Assembly: GCA_030612965.1 (NCBI GenBank)
Contig: JAUWMW010000086.1
Coordinates: 1-8,529 of the forward strand
Length of the DNA: 8,529 bases
DNA from: a bacterium
GTDB taxonomy: Bacteria > Zixibacteria > MSB-5A5 > GN15 > FEB-12
Direction: 5' to 3'
Shown: piece by piece, positions 1 through 7,674 of the stretch
How the letters are laid out: the number at the start of each line of letters is the position of its first letter
Numbering within the stretch: position 1 is the first letter of the stretch
Made by a program: the position numbers and the translations under genes
Notes under the pieces: generated by a model
The model's input: only the letters and a program-made list of their open reading frames with translations
Told to the model about the DNA's origin: nothing
The model's database searches: none

Positions 1-894
1 AGCCGTCGCTATCCAATTGACGTTCTCGACAACCATCTCATCACTGTAAAGCGATGCATCGTCGCCGACAACCACGCGATTGTTCGCTGCATCGATGCGC
101 AGAACATACAAGGGCGTCGGATGCGAGATACCCATACCACGCCGCTGGCCAATCGTGAAGTACGCCGCACCGTCATGATGCCCCAACACCTCGCCGGATT
201 CGTCCACGAAATCCCCAGGGGTGGCAGGTGTTTCGTGTCTGTCGTCCCATTCGCGCAGGAAGCGATGGTAGTCGTCATCGGCGACAAAACATATCTCGCG
301 CGATTCCCTATTCTCGGACGTTTTCAGATCGTGCCGCCGCGCGATCTGACGCACCTCCGACTTGTGTAGTCCTCCCAACGGCATCAATGTCATGGCCAAC
401 GCTTCCTGGGTTAGCCCCCAGAGGAAGTAAGACTGGTCGCGCGTGTTGTCGACACCTTTTCTTATCAGGTAGGAAGCGTCACCATCTTTGTAGATACGCG
501 CGTAATGTCCGGTGGCGATGTAGTCGCACCCGATCTCGCGCGCTTTCCGAAGAAACGCCCGCCATTTGACATGGGTGTTACACCGCACGCACGGATTGGG
601 CGTGCGCCCCGCTTTGTACTCGTTGACGAAATCGTCGATCACTTTGGATCGAAACTGTCGCGAAAGGTTCAACACATAGAACGGCGCGTCAATAGCATCA
701 CATACAGCGCGGCAGTCGTTGACGGCATCGAGCGAACAACATCGCCCGTCGCGGTAGACGTCGGCTCCCACCTCGGCACAGTCCCACAGTTTCATGTGGG
801 CGCCGACAACATCATATCCCTGTTCCTTCAGGAGCAGGGCGGCGACCGACGAGTCGACCCCACCCGACATAGCTACGAGAACTGTCATCGACAT
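1..894 (-). CDS. mnmA: tRNA-specific 2-thiouridylase MnmA (partial, C-terminus off the left edge)
   Basis: MnmA adenylates C2 of wobble uridine U34 in tRNA-Lys, -Glu and -Gln and replaces the oxygen with sulfur, giving s2U. It acts in the cytoplasm. The 298 codons present cover most of the usual ~360 residues; the missing part is the end of the C-terminal beta-barrel. Visible motifs are the PP-loop ATP site SGGVDSS (residues 10-16), the NPCVRCN motif (100-106), the tRNA-binding segment ATGHYAR (127-133), DQSYFLWGL (153-161), the second catalytic cysteine in REICFV (Cys202) and TIGQRRGMGI (247-256). Cys105 aligns with E. coli Cys102, whereas Cys102 replaces an Asp found in E. coli. A cysteine-rich stretch lies at residues 39-65 (Cys39, 52, 53, 61, 65). 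The start is the first ATG (894); a second in-frame ATG at 888 is equally possible, and neither has a clear Shine-Dalgarno. It lies 62 bp downstream of a cysteine desulfurase gene, its expected sulfur donor. Confidence 0.96.
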   Translation of the reverse strand, partial: MSMTVLVAMSGGVDSSVAALLLKEQGYDVVGAHMKLWDCAEVGADVYRDGRCCSLDAVNDCRAVCDAIDAPFYVLNLSRQFRSKVIDDFVNEYKAGRTPNPCVRCNTHVKWRAFLRKAREIGCDYIATGHYARIYKDGDASYLIRKGVDNTRDQSYFLWGLTQEALAMTLMPLGGLHKSEVRQIARRHDLKTSENRESREICFVADDDYHRFLREWDDRHETPATPGDFVDESGEVLGHHDGAAYFTIGQRRGMGISHPTPLYVLRIDAANNRVVVGDDASLYSDEMVVENVNWIATA

Positions 895-904
895 TCTATT
901 TGCC

Positions 905-930
905 AAAACAAAGGGCCGCTGCGCGACCCT
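905..930 (-). terminator. Small hairpin with short T-run between the desulfurase gene and mnmA; possible weak terminator or leader hairpin
   Basis: On the minus strand AGGG-T-CGC, a GCA loop, then GCG-G-CCCT can fold into a stem of 4 + 3 base pairs around one mismatch, followed by TTGTTTT. This looks like a weak intrinsic terminator. However, its T-run ends about 11 nt before the mnmA ATG, so it could equally be a hairpin that modulates read-through or ribosome access. The stem is short and imperfect, so the call is tentative. Confidence 0.25.
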
Positions 931-956
931 GGTTTGCTGCGCGAGAACATTGCAGG

Positions 957-2129
957 CTACGCCTGGGATTGTCGGTAAGTCGGCGACATGGCGCGCAGTC
1001 GCTCGATGATCGGCGGGAGGACTTCGACGACATAATCCATATGCTCCTTAGTGGTGACTCTCCCCATCGAGAAGCGCACCGCCGCCTGGCCGCATCCCAA
1101 CGGCACACCCATCGCTGTCAGCACGTGCGACGGTTCGGTGGCGCCGGAAGTACAGGCTGACCCGGATGACGCCGCGACACCTTTCAGGTCAAGACTAAGG
1201 ATGATGGACTCCCCCTCGGCGCCGGGGAAGGAGAGATTGATAGTCTGAGGAATGCGACGCGTGCGCGGGCTGTTGAGATAGGTATCGGGCACGGCGGTTG
1301 TGATCTTTTCGATGAAGTAGTCGGCCAGTTCGCTAAGACGAGTGAAGTCGGATTCACGTTGCTTTTCAGCAATCTCCAGCGCTTTGGCCAAACCGACGAT
1401 GCCGGCGACGTTTTCGGTGCCGGGACGGCGTTTCTTTTCATGGGAACCGCCGTAAAACAGGGGAGCTATCTTTACACCCTGGCGGATGAACAGCGCACCG
1501 GTCCCTTTTGGTCCGTAGATTTTGTGACCGGTGAGCGACAGCATGTCAATACCCAACTGTTTGACATCCACTTCAACCTTGCCTATCGACTGCACGGCAT
1601 CGGTATGAAACAGCACACCGCGTTCGCGGGTTACGGCAGTCAGCGCGGCAATATCCTGCACCGATCCGGTCTCGTTGTTGCCGTGCATCACCGAGACGAG
1701 GCAGGTATGGTCGGTGATCAGCTTAGCGAGTTCGGTCGCTGAGGCGAACCCTTCGCCATCGACAGGGAGCAGGTCCAGACCGAAACCCTCGTGATGGTGC
1801 AGATGTTCCGCCGGTTCTATCACGGCGTGGTGTTCGGTGGCGCCGCCGACGAGATGCGTTTTCTTGTTGCGATTCTGATAAGCCGTGCCGAGTACGGCGA
1901 TATTGTCCGACTCGGTCCCCCCCGACGTGAAGTACAACTCGGAAGGTTCACAGTTGATGACACCAGCTATCGTCTCGCGCGCCTGCTCCAGCGCCGCTTT
2001 TGCGTCGCGTCCGAACAGATGAACAGAACTGGCGTTGCCGTAACCTTCATTCAGAAACGGTAGCATTGCTTCCGCCACGGCCGGATCTACCGGCGTCGTG
2101 GCATTATGATCGAGGTAAATTGGTTCCAT
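957..2129 (-). CDS. Cysteine desulfurase, NifS/IscS family (class V aminotransferase fold)
   Basis: This PLP enzyme converts L-cysteine to alanine and leaves a persulfide on its catalytic cysteine for transfer to acceptors. Numbered from the ATG at 2129 (390 residues, family length ~390-405), the sequence shows the N-terminal YLDHNATTPV, the GGTESDN cofactor-binding motif (70-76), TEHHAV with the PLP-stacking His100, the NNETG motif (151-155), HTDAVQ with Asp177 and Gln180, the Schiff-base lysine in TGHKIYGPKG (Lys203), RPGTEN (235-240) and the active-site loop SSGSACTSG with Cys326. These match E. coli IscS His104, Lys206 and Cys328. The long loop places it in group I. A GTG at 2135 would add two residues (Met-Ser); neither start has a convincing Shine-Dalgarno. 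Because mnmA follows directly, the enzyme is probably a dedicated or shared sulfur donor for tRNA thiolation, as YrvO is for MnmA in Bacillus. No iscU/sufU scaffold gene is adjacent, so a general Fe-S role cannot be judged. Confidence 0.96.
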   Translation of the reverse strand: MEPIYLDHNATTPVDPAVAEAMLPFLNEGYGNASSVHLFGRDAKAALEQARETIAGVINCEPSELYFTSGGTESDNIAVLGTAYQNRNKKTHLVGGATEHHAVIEPAEHLHHHEGFGLDLLPVDGEGFASATELAKLITDHTCLVSVMHGNNETGSVQDIAALTAVTRERGVLFHTDAVQSIGKVEVDVKQLGIDMLSLTGHKIYGPKGTGALFIRQGVKIAPLFYGGSHEKKRRPGTENVAGIVGLAKALEIAEKQRESDFTRLSELADYFIEKITTAVPDTYLNSPRTRRIPQTINLSFPGAEGESIILSLDLKGVAASSGSACTSGATEPSHVLTAMGVPLGCGQAAVRFSMGRVTTKEHMDYVVEVLPPIIERLRAMSPTYRQSQA

Positions 2130-2163
2130 ACTCACTCAGTTATTAGTCACGCTGAATTAGCTC

Positions 2164-2197
2164 TCAATAAATGCGCAGCGAACGTCGCATTAATTGA
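2164..2197. repeat. Imperfect inverted repeat in the tamA-desulfurase gap (12-nt arms, 10-nt centre)
   Basis: The left arm TCAATAAATGCG (2164-2175) and right arm CGCATTAATTGA (2186-2197) are reverse complements at 11 of 12 positions, around a 10-nt centre. It lies 28 bp past the tamA stop codon and about 35 bp before the desulfurase start, and fills much of this 95-bp gap. It could be a hairpin at the 3' end of the tamB-tamA mRNA, although no T-run follows it on the minus strand, or a palindromic operator for a dimeric regulator of the downstream genes. The repeat itself is read directly; its function is inference. Confidence 0.55.
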
Positions 2198-2224
2198 TCC
2201 ACAAAGGCGATGGCTGCACCTCTG

Positions 2225-4147
2225 TCAGAAAGCATACAATATACTAAAATGCCAGCGATAGTCAAAAGGTATCGTTTCGGTCTTGATCCGTCGAGCATAG
2301 TCAACACGGATAGGTCCGGCGGGCGAGACTATTTGAACCCCGGTGCCGTAGCTGTAGGCGAGGTTATTCAGGGACATCTCCTCGGGTTTGCGGTAGCCGT
2401 TGCCCATGTCGAAGAAGACCGATTGCCACAGTGGCCAGACACCCAGCACATCCTTGAGGAGGGGAATGAACTGGAATATCTGGAGCGTCTGCCAGCGAAA
2501 TTCCTGGTTGAATAGAGCGATGAAGTTGGCCTTCTCCAGAGTGCCATCGGGCAAGGTGGGACCGAGCGAGTTAACTTTGAAGCCGCGGATACTGTTGGCG
2601 CCGCCGAGGTAGAAGCGATCGATAATGGGTACCTCTTTGGATGGGCTGAATGGTTGCGCCCATGCGGCTTTGAACCGGGTGGCGGAGATCCATCCAGGCC
2701 AGACAATCTGAAAACTCGACCAACTGGCCTCGATCTTGGTGAAATTGTTGTCACCGCCGAGAAAGCCGCCGTAGAACTCAGCACGCAGATCGGTTAGTGA
2801 CCCGCGGCGAGGGATGAAGATGTGGTCGCGGCTGTCTCGACGAAAAGCAAGGTAGACGTTTCGCCGCACCTCGATTCCCTGCTCATCTTTGAGAAACTGG
2901 ACCTCGTCTTCCGGCACGCCGAAAATCTCGACCGATTCGTATTCTGTGCCGAGAGCGCCCCGAATCTCGCGTGAGAACTTCTTCACCGTCGAGGCCGATA
3001 GGGTCCAGCTTTGAATTCGATAGTTCTGTTCCGGGTCTTTGACACCCGGTTCCCACTCGGCCGCCAGGGTCAACGGCATTCGCGTACCGAACAACCACGG
3101 CTCGGTGAACCGTACGCGGTAGATATGTTCCAACAAGCCGCGTCCGCCTCCGACTCCGAACTTGAAGCGAGTCGACAGATCATAGCGACGGGAACCGAAC
3201 AGATTACGTCCGCCGAAGGCCGCCGACACATCCCATTCGATGTCACGTACCTGTGACTGACCAGCACCCGTCTTGAACGTCGTGTACAGCGGTTTCTTTT
3301 CGCGAACTCTGAGCATCATGTTCGGCTTGAGGCTGTCGGTCGATGATTCGGAATGAACCACCGAGGCCGTACTGAAATACCCCGACTCCAGAAGACGTCG
3401 CCGAGTGTCTATGATATCCTGACGTCGGTAGAGCTTACCCTCGTGGATTCTGGATTCCCGTGATGCGGTGTAATCGGGGTAACGGTTGGTTCCGGTTGGG
3501 GAAACCTGGCCAAAGCGAACCAGTTGTCCACCCTCTATATGAAAGGTGATAGGGCACGAATCGGCGACAGCGCTGTCGAGATAGTAGCTGACTTGTGCAT
3601 AGGGATATCCGTTGTTAGCGAAGACCGTTTTCATATCAAACGTGGTCTGACGAAGATCAAAGAGGTTGATCGGTTTTCCCAGACGCAGCCGCTCACCTAG
3701 TTTGTACACGTCGATATGTAACTGGTGGTCGTAGTCGCCGGTGATCGCCTTCCGGCCGTAGAATAGCCGGCGACCTTCGGAGATTGATACGTTTATGACT
3801 GCGGATGAATCGATCGGGTTGATGTCAAACGTCTCAACGACCTGAACACCAAGGAATCCGTTCGTGAAGTACAGATACTTGATCTCGAGGGTGTCGCGTC
3901 CCAGCGATTCTCGTTGAACTCGCGTTCGACGGTCACCTTTGAGCGTGCCCCAGAGGGAACGCGTGCGGGAGTACATTCGTTTCTTGATTTCACCGGCGGT
4001 GAAGAAGCTCGATCCTTCGACATTGATCACGCTTATGGCCGGTTTGTCTCGCAGCCACCGCAGCTTCAGGCGTTCCTCCCGACTGTCGGCCTGGATTTGA
4101 GCAACCATCAGGAGAGTGATTACTATTGGCAGTATCAATCGAACCAT
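2225..4147 (-). CDS. Omp85-superfamily outer-membrane protein, TamA/BamA-like (POTRA repeats plus beta-barrel)
   Basis: This is an outer-membrane assembly or translocation barrel, probably the TamA-like partner of the TamB protein encoded just upstream. From the ATG at 4147 it has 640 residues (E. coli TamA ~577, BamA ~810). A signal peptide covers about residues 1-20 (hydrophobic core ILPIVITLLMVAQ, cleavage near IQA). Periplasmic POTRA-like modules follow at roughly 37-125, 128-207 and 210-287. From about residue 290 there is a 16-strand-type barrel, with the diagnostic loop-6 motif GGANSIRGF (515-523), FFDMGNGY near 578-585 and GPIRVDYAR near 611-619. It ends in WHFSILYAF with a terminal Phe, the classical BAM-recognised beta-signal. 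The start overlaps the tamB stop as TGATG and has GGGAG five nucleotides upstream, which favours ATG 4147 over the TTG at 4150. The pairing with TamB supports TamA over BamA, but sequence alone does not exclude a BamA paralogue. Confidence 0.9.
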   Translation of the reverse strand: MVRLILPIVITLLMVAQIQADSREERLKLRWLRDKPAISVINVEGSSFFTAGEIKKRMYSRTRSLWGTLKGDRRTRVQRESLGRDTLEIKYLYFTNGFLGVQVVETFDINPIDSSAVINVSISEGRRLFYGRKAITGDYDHQLHIDVYKLGERLRLGKPINLFDLRQTTFDMKTVFANNGYPYAQVSYYLDSAVADSCPITFHIEGGQLVRFGQVSPTGTNRYPDYTASRESRIHEGKLYRRQDIIDTRRRLLESGYFSTASVVHSESSTDSLKPNMMLRVREKKPLYTTFKTGAGQSQVRDIEWDVSAAFGGRNLFGSRRYDLSTRFKFGVGGGRGLLEHIYRVRFTEPWLFGTRMPLTLAAEWEPGVKDPEQNYRIQSWTLSASTVKKFSREIRGALGTEYESVEIFGVPEDEVQFLKDEQGIEVRRNVYLAFRRDSRDHIFIPRRGSLTDLRAEFYGGFLGGDNNFTKIEASWSSFQIVWPGWISATRFKAAWAQPFSPSKEVPIIDRFYLGGANSIRGFKVNSLGPTLPDGTLEKANFIALFNQEFRWQTLQIFQFIPLLKDVLGVWPLWQSVFFDMGNGYRKPEEMSLNNLAYSYGTGVQIVSPAGPIRVDYARRIKTETIPFDYRWHFSILYAF

Positions 4148-7100
4148 CAAAACTCCCAGTGCGCCTTGAAGCTGAGCCGATAGAGTTCTTCCTCGTCGGA
4201 ACGTCCTTCCAACAGGAAGTTTTTACTGAAACGATACTCGAAACCAACCTCCTGCAAGCTTTCGAACGACAAAGCTGAGCGGCCGTAAACATAGAGGTTG
4301 GGAGCGGTATAAAATCCAACGGTGACACGCGCCTTCAGCGGATCGAACTCGCCTTCATAGTAAGGGTCTATCTCAAAGGTCTCAACGCCCAGCTTGTTGA
4401 GCCGACGGCTGCCGATTTGGGATATCTGTGCGCCGACAATTCCGGAGATGCTCTGTTCCAGCCGACCGGTGGCTGTCAGCGAGTCAGACGTATAGTAGTT
4501 CGCAACCAGCAACGGCACGATCTCTTCGCGGGAAAGCTGGGAGCCGTCACATACGTTTATGTCGGGCACGTCAAGCGTGCCGGTGACGTGAATACAAACT
4601 TCTATTTGTTCCCGGGTTACTTCCTGCTCGTCCAGCGGAGACTGACCAACGGCGGCCACCCGGGTGTGTCCGATAATATCCAACTGTGGGTTGGGCACTT
4701 CATTGCCCTCTAAGAACACTCGTCCACCTGGCTCCAGCTGAAATGTCTTGTCAAACAGGAAGCCGCGTCCGCGCAATATCTCCATCTCTCCGATAAAGCG
4801 CATGACCCCATCCTTTCTGATCAGATTCAGTTGACCGGCCAATTCAGCGTCGATGTCATCGTTCTTAATCCAGTAATTGGAGGGGATATCGATATTCAAG
4901 TCCAGGTTCCAACTGTTCTCCATTGTGAGCGCGGCCATGATCGGAGAGCCTTCATGCGGTTCAGCGAAATTGACCAGGTATTTCATGGACGCCAACTCGA
5001 CATCGCCGGTTACCAATGGCGGACTGTCTCCACCGATATGAAGCTTCGCCCTGGCTTTGGCCTTGATGTCCTCGAGTTCGTAGGATACCGAAAGCGGGTC
5101 GGGGATGGTAACATCGATATCGTAATAGAGATTGTCGAGCGACTTGACGATAATTTCACCGTCGAAGAATACAGGATGCTTGGGGTCTGGCGAATATACC
5201 TGCGCCTGCTCGATCGAGATGCGGTTGTTGTGCATGGTGATACTGATTGAGTCGGTATAGAATGGGTCCTCCAGGTCAAAGTACTTCAATCGCGCCTGGC
5301 TGATATGCGCGTCCCCTTCCAGGTTGGGAGCGTTGGGTGTTCCCGACAGGGTGAAGTCGGCTGCAAAATGACCGTCGAGTTGTTCCACCGAGGGCAGCAC
5401 CAAACTGACAAGGTCAAAGCGCCGGTCGTTGGCGGTGATGTGAATGTCCATCGGTCGGTCGGGGAAACGCTCGATAGCCTCCGATGTGAAGGCGAGGTCC
5501 ATATGAAGGTATCCATCAGCCCGGTACTCTCCGGGATCAGACAGAACGATCAAGCTGTCAATGTCGAGTTGCTGGTCGCGGTAGCGCGCCCCAACCACGA
5601 GATTACCAAGCACGAGGTTGCGATAGACCAGGGAGTCTATTGAGGCTCGCACCTCCAGGATCGGCTGATTCATATCACCCTGCACTCCGATATCGCAGGA
5701 GACGCGACCACCGAACGGCAGTTCCTCGTCGAACAGGTCCACCCAGGGACCGGCCGGCACCTTGTCGGCCAGGATCGTCAGGTCGAGCGATTCGTCGAAG
5801 TTGGCCCGCCCTCGCGCTGCGATCATGGCGCCGTTGTCGACGATGGCCGCCTGACAAAACTCGAACCCCGCCGAGTCGATCTCAATCAGAAGCGGCATAC
5901 GATTGTAGAAGTCGACGTCAAACACACTGAGCGCTAACGAATTCAGATCGAGTTGCGCCGGGTACGCACCATAATCAAGCAGACCTTGCGTCACAACTGA
6001 AGAAAACTCGTTTTGCAGATAAGCAGTATCTATAGACACTTTGTCGGAATCTAGAGTCAGATAGCTGTAGCAAGTATCGTAGGGAATACCGTAGGCGTTG
6101 CCGTCGAAACATGAAACCTGCACAAACCCCTCCCGACCGGTGAGGAACCGGGCCAGGTCAAACTCCGCCGAAAAATCACGGCTGAAGAATCCATACAACC
6201 ACAGCGAATCGGATACAAAGTGTCCCTTCAAGTCAGGGTCGGAGGTGCGACCGCATACCAGAGCTTCCGCCCGTCCCCGACCGGCCGGTCGATCCACAAA
6301 CAGTTTGCCTCGGTAGCGATCGAGGTTGCGCAGGTCGGCGGTTACCGTCAGGTCGGTTTCGTCCTTATACTCGACGCAGCCGGCGATTTGAAAGCTGTTT
6401 TCGTAATAGTCAATCCGGAACGGATCGACAAAAACCAGCGAGTCGGTCGTGATGACCAACTCGCCCGTCGCATTGTGAAAATGATAGCCATGAAACTCCG
6501 AGTCATACAGTTTAGTGCCGATATTCAAAGCCAGCGTGCTCTTGCGAAACGACTCTCCGCGCAGGTCGATCCGACCGTTGAGATCAGAGTGGAAACTGTT
6601 AGCTATCAGTTCCTTGAGGTTAAAACCTCGCAGGTCGGCGCTGAGTTGGTACCTCTCCGGTTTGGTGGCGAAATCGATTTCACCGCTGCCGTCAATGCCG
6701 CATGAGCCCAGAATAGTGCCGTACAAGCTATCCAGAAACAGATGCTTGTTGAAAAACTGAAAATCCACATGCAGGTTTTCAAAAGACGCAATCATGAAGC
6801 GACCGCCGATATCGACACTCCCGCTCAGCTTCTCGTCCTGCAGCAAAACCTGGCCGTTGAGATCAACTACACCCTTAAGCCGAGGACCGATAAAACTCGC
6901 GACTTCGGCCAGGTCGAGGTTGTCGATGTCGAACGAAACCGCCGCCGCCCGTGGTTCGGTCGTGGTTACACTGCCGCTCAGGCGCAGATGCGTATCATCG
7001 GCATGAAGAAGGAGATCCTTCAGAAGAAGACGGCCTTTATCGTAGGTCAGTTTGCCCCCGGCAGCATCAAGGCGCAGTCGGTTGTCGGCTGACGCAAACT

Positions 7101-7674
7101 CCAGACGCTCAACACTGATGCCATAAGTTCCATCACTCGATTGCAGTGCCAGAACAAGATTGATATCTTCGATTCCGAGAGTATCGATGCCCTCGATCAC
7201 ACGAACCGTGACACCGTTCAAACCCAGCATTTCCACCGCGAAGCTCGGGGACGTGATGGCTTCGGACGAGTCGGACCGGCGCGGGACACTGGGGATCAGC
7301 CAGCCATCCACGCTGTCGCGCACCAACGTAATCACTGCTGAGTCGACAAAAAGATATTCAAAAAGGAACTTGCGGCGCCACAGATTTGAGAAGGCGTAGG
7401 CGGTGGTGATGCGAGGAATGTCCGCCAACAGGTAGCGGTGGGTAGAATCGACATAGTGAATCGTGACATTCTTGAGAACGGTTCCACTGAGGATGTCCCC
7501 GGCTACGTTTCCGACATGTACCTCCAGATTGTACCGCTCATCGATCAGCGAGGAGAGACGACTATTGATGATGGACTCCAGACCATCCAGCGTGAAGAGG
7601 TACACGAAGATACCGGCCATTGCAATGATGCCGATGGCCAGGAGTATAACGAGGATTCGGGCAAGTCTCTTCAT
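4147..7674 (-). CDS. TamB-like translocation/assembly module protein (DUF490 C-terminal domain)
   Basis: TamB proteins are inner-membrane-anchored, periplasm-spanning beta-taco proteins that work with an Omp85 barrel in outer-membrane protein insertion and, with other AsmA-like proteins, in phospholipid transport. The 1175-residue length is near the ~1260 of E. coli TamB. Residues 7-27 form a single N-terminal membrane anchor. After it comes an AsmA/TamB-type start (LLADIPRITTAY, then paired LFVDSAVITLVRD-like strands) and about 800 residues of alternating hydrophobic beta-strands rich in LDL- and DLRG-type repeats. The DUF490 region occupies roughly 800-1175, with RGRGFLFDKTF (968-978), an LEGNEVPNPQLDI segment, a DVPDINV segment and TVGFYTAPNLYVYGRSALS near the end. 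It finishes ...FKAHWEF, a barrel-like terminal strand ending in Phe. The ATG overlaps the previous gene's stop as ATGA, with GGTGA three nucleotides upstream. It is coupled to the barrel gene downstream by TGATG. Confidence 0.92.
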   Translation of the reverse strand: MKRLARILVILLAIGIIAMAGIFVYLFTLDGLESIINSRLSSLIDERYNLEVHVGNVAGDILSGTVLKNVTIHYVDSTHRYLLADIPRITTAYAFSNLWRRKFLFEYLFVDSAVITLVRDSVDGWLIPSVPRRSDSSEAITSPSFAVEMLGLNGVTVRVIEGIDTLGIEDINLVLALQSSDGTYGISVERLEFASADNRLRLDAAGGKLTYDKGRLLLKDLLLHADDTHLRLSGSVTTTEPRAAAVSFDIDNLDLAEVASFIGPRLKGVVDLNGQVLLQDEKLSGSVDIGGRFMIASFENLHVDFQFFNKHLFLDSLYGTILGSCGIDGSGEIDFATKPERYQLSADLRGFNLKELIANSFHSDLNGRIDLRGESFRKSTLALNIGTKLYDSEFHGYHFHNATGELVITTDSLVFVDPFRIDYYENSFQIAGCVEYKDETDLTVTADLRNLDRYRGKLFVDRPAGRGRAEALVCGRTSDPDLKGHFVSDSLWLYGFFSRDFSAEFDLARFLTGREGFVQVSCFDGNAYGIPYDTCYSYLTLDSDKVSIDTAYLQNEFSSVVTQGLLDYGAYPAQLDLNSLALSVFDVDFYNRMPLLIEIDSAGFEFCQAAIVDNGAMIAARGRANFDESLDLTILADKVPAGPWVDLFDEELPFGGRVSCDIGVQGDMNQPILEVRASIDSLVYRNLVLGNLVVGARYRDQQLDIDSLIVLSDPGEYRADGYLHMDLAFTSEAIERFPDRPMDIHITANDRRFDLVSLVLPSVEQLDGHFAADFTLSGTPNAPNLEGDAHISQARLKYFDLEDPFYTDSISITMHNNRISIEQAQVYSPDPKHPVFFDGEIIVKSLDNLYYDIDVTIPDPLSVSYELEDIKAKARAKLHIGGDSPPLVTGDVELASMKYLVNFAEPHEGSPIMAALTMENSWNLDLNIDIPSNYWIKNDDIDAELAGQLNLIRKDGVMRFIGEMEILRGRGFLFDKTFQLEPGGRVFLEGNEVPNPQLDIIGHTRVAAVGQSPLDEQEVTREQIEVCIHVTGTLDVPDINVCDGSQLSREEIVPLLVANYYTSDSLTATGRLEQSISGIVGAQISQIGSRRLNKLGVETFEIDPYYEGEFDPLKARVTVGFYTAPNLYVYGRSALSFESLQEVGFEYRFSKNFLLEGRSDEEELYRLSFKAHWEF

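Noticed and set aside
505..978. Plus-strand open frame of 157 codons opposite mnmA
   Set aside because: It lies antisense to clear MnmA motifs, its translation shows no family features, and long antisense frames are expected opposite GC-rich coding sequence.
2140..2167. Possible promoter for the desulfurase gene: TTGAGA, 16-bp spacer, TAATAA on the minus strand
   Set aside because: The -35 matches 5 of 6 positions but the -10 matches only 3 of 6, and the implied transcript would be almost leaderless. It is too weak to list as a feature, though its -35 overlaps the inverted repeat.
4148..4150. TTG start for the Omp85 gene one codon upstream of the ATG
   Set aside because: The ATG at 4147 has a well-spaced GGGAG and forms the usual TGATG overlap; the TTG adds only one methionine.
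4831..5250. Plus-strand open frame of 139 codons opposite tamB
   Set aside because: It is a shadow of the DUF490 coding strand; its valine- and aspartate-rich translation only mirrors the codon pattern of the real gene.
6220..6705. Plus-strand open frame of 161 codons opposite tamB
   Set aside because: It is antisense to continuous TamB beta-repeat coding sequence, has no recognisable motif and has no Shine-Dalgarno context. It is a shadow frame.
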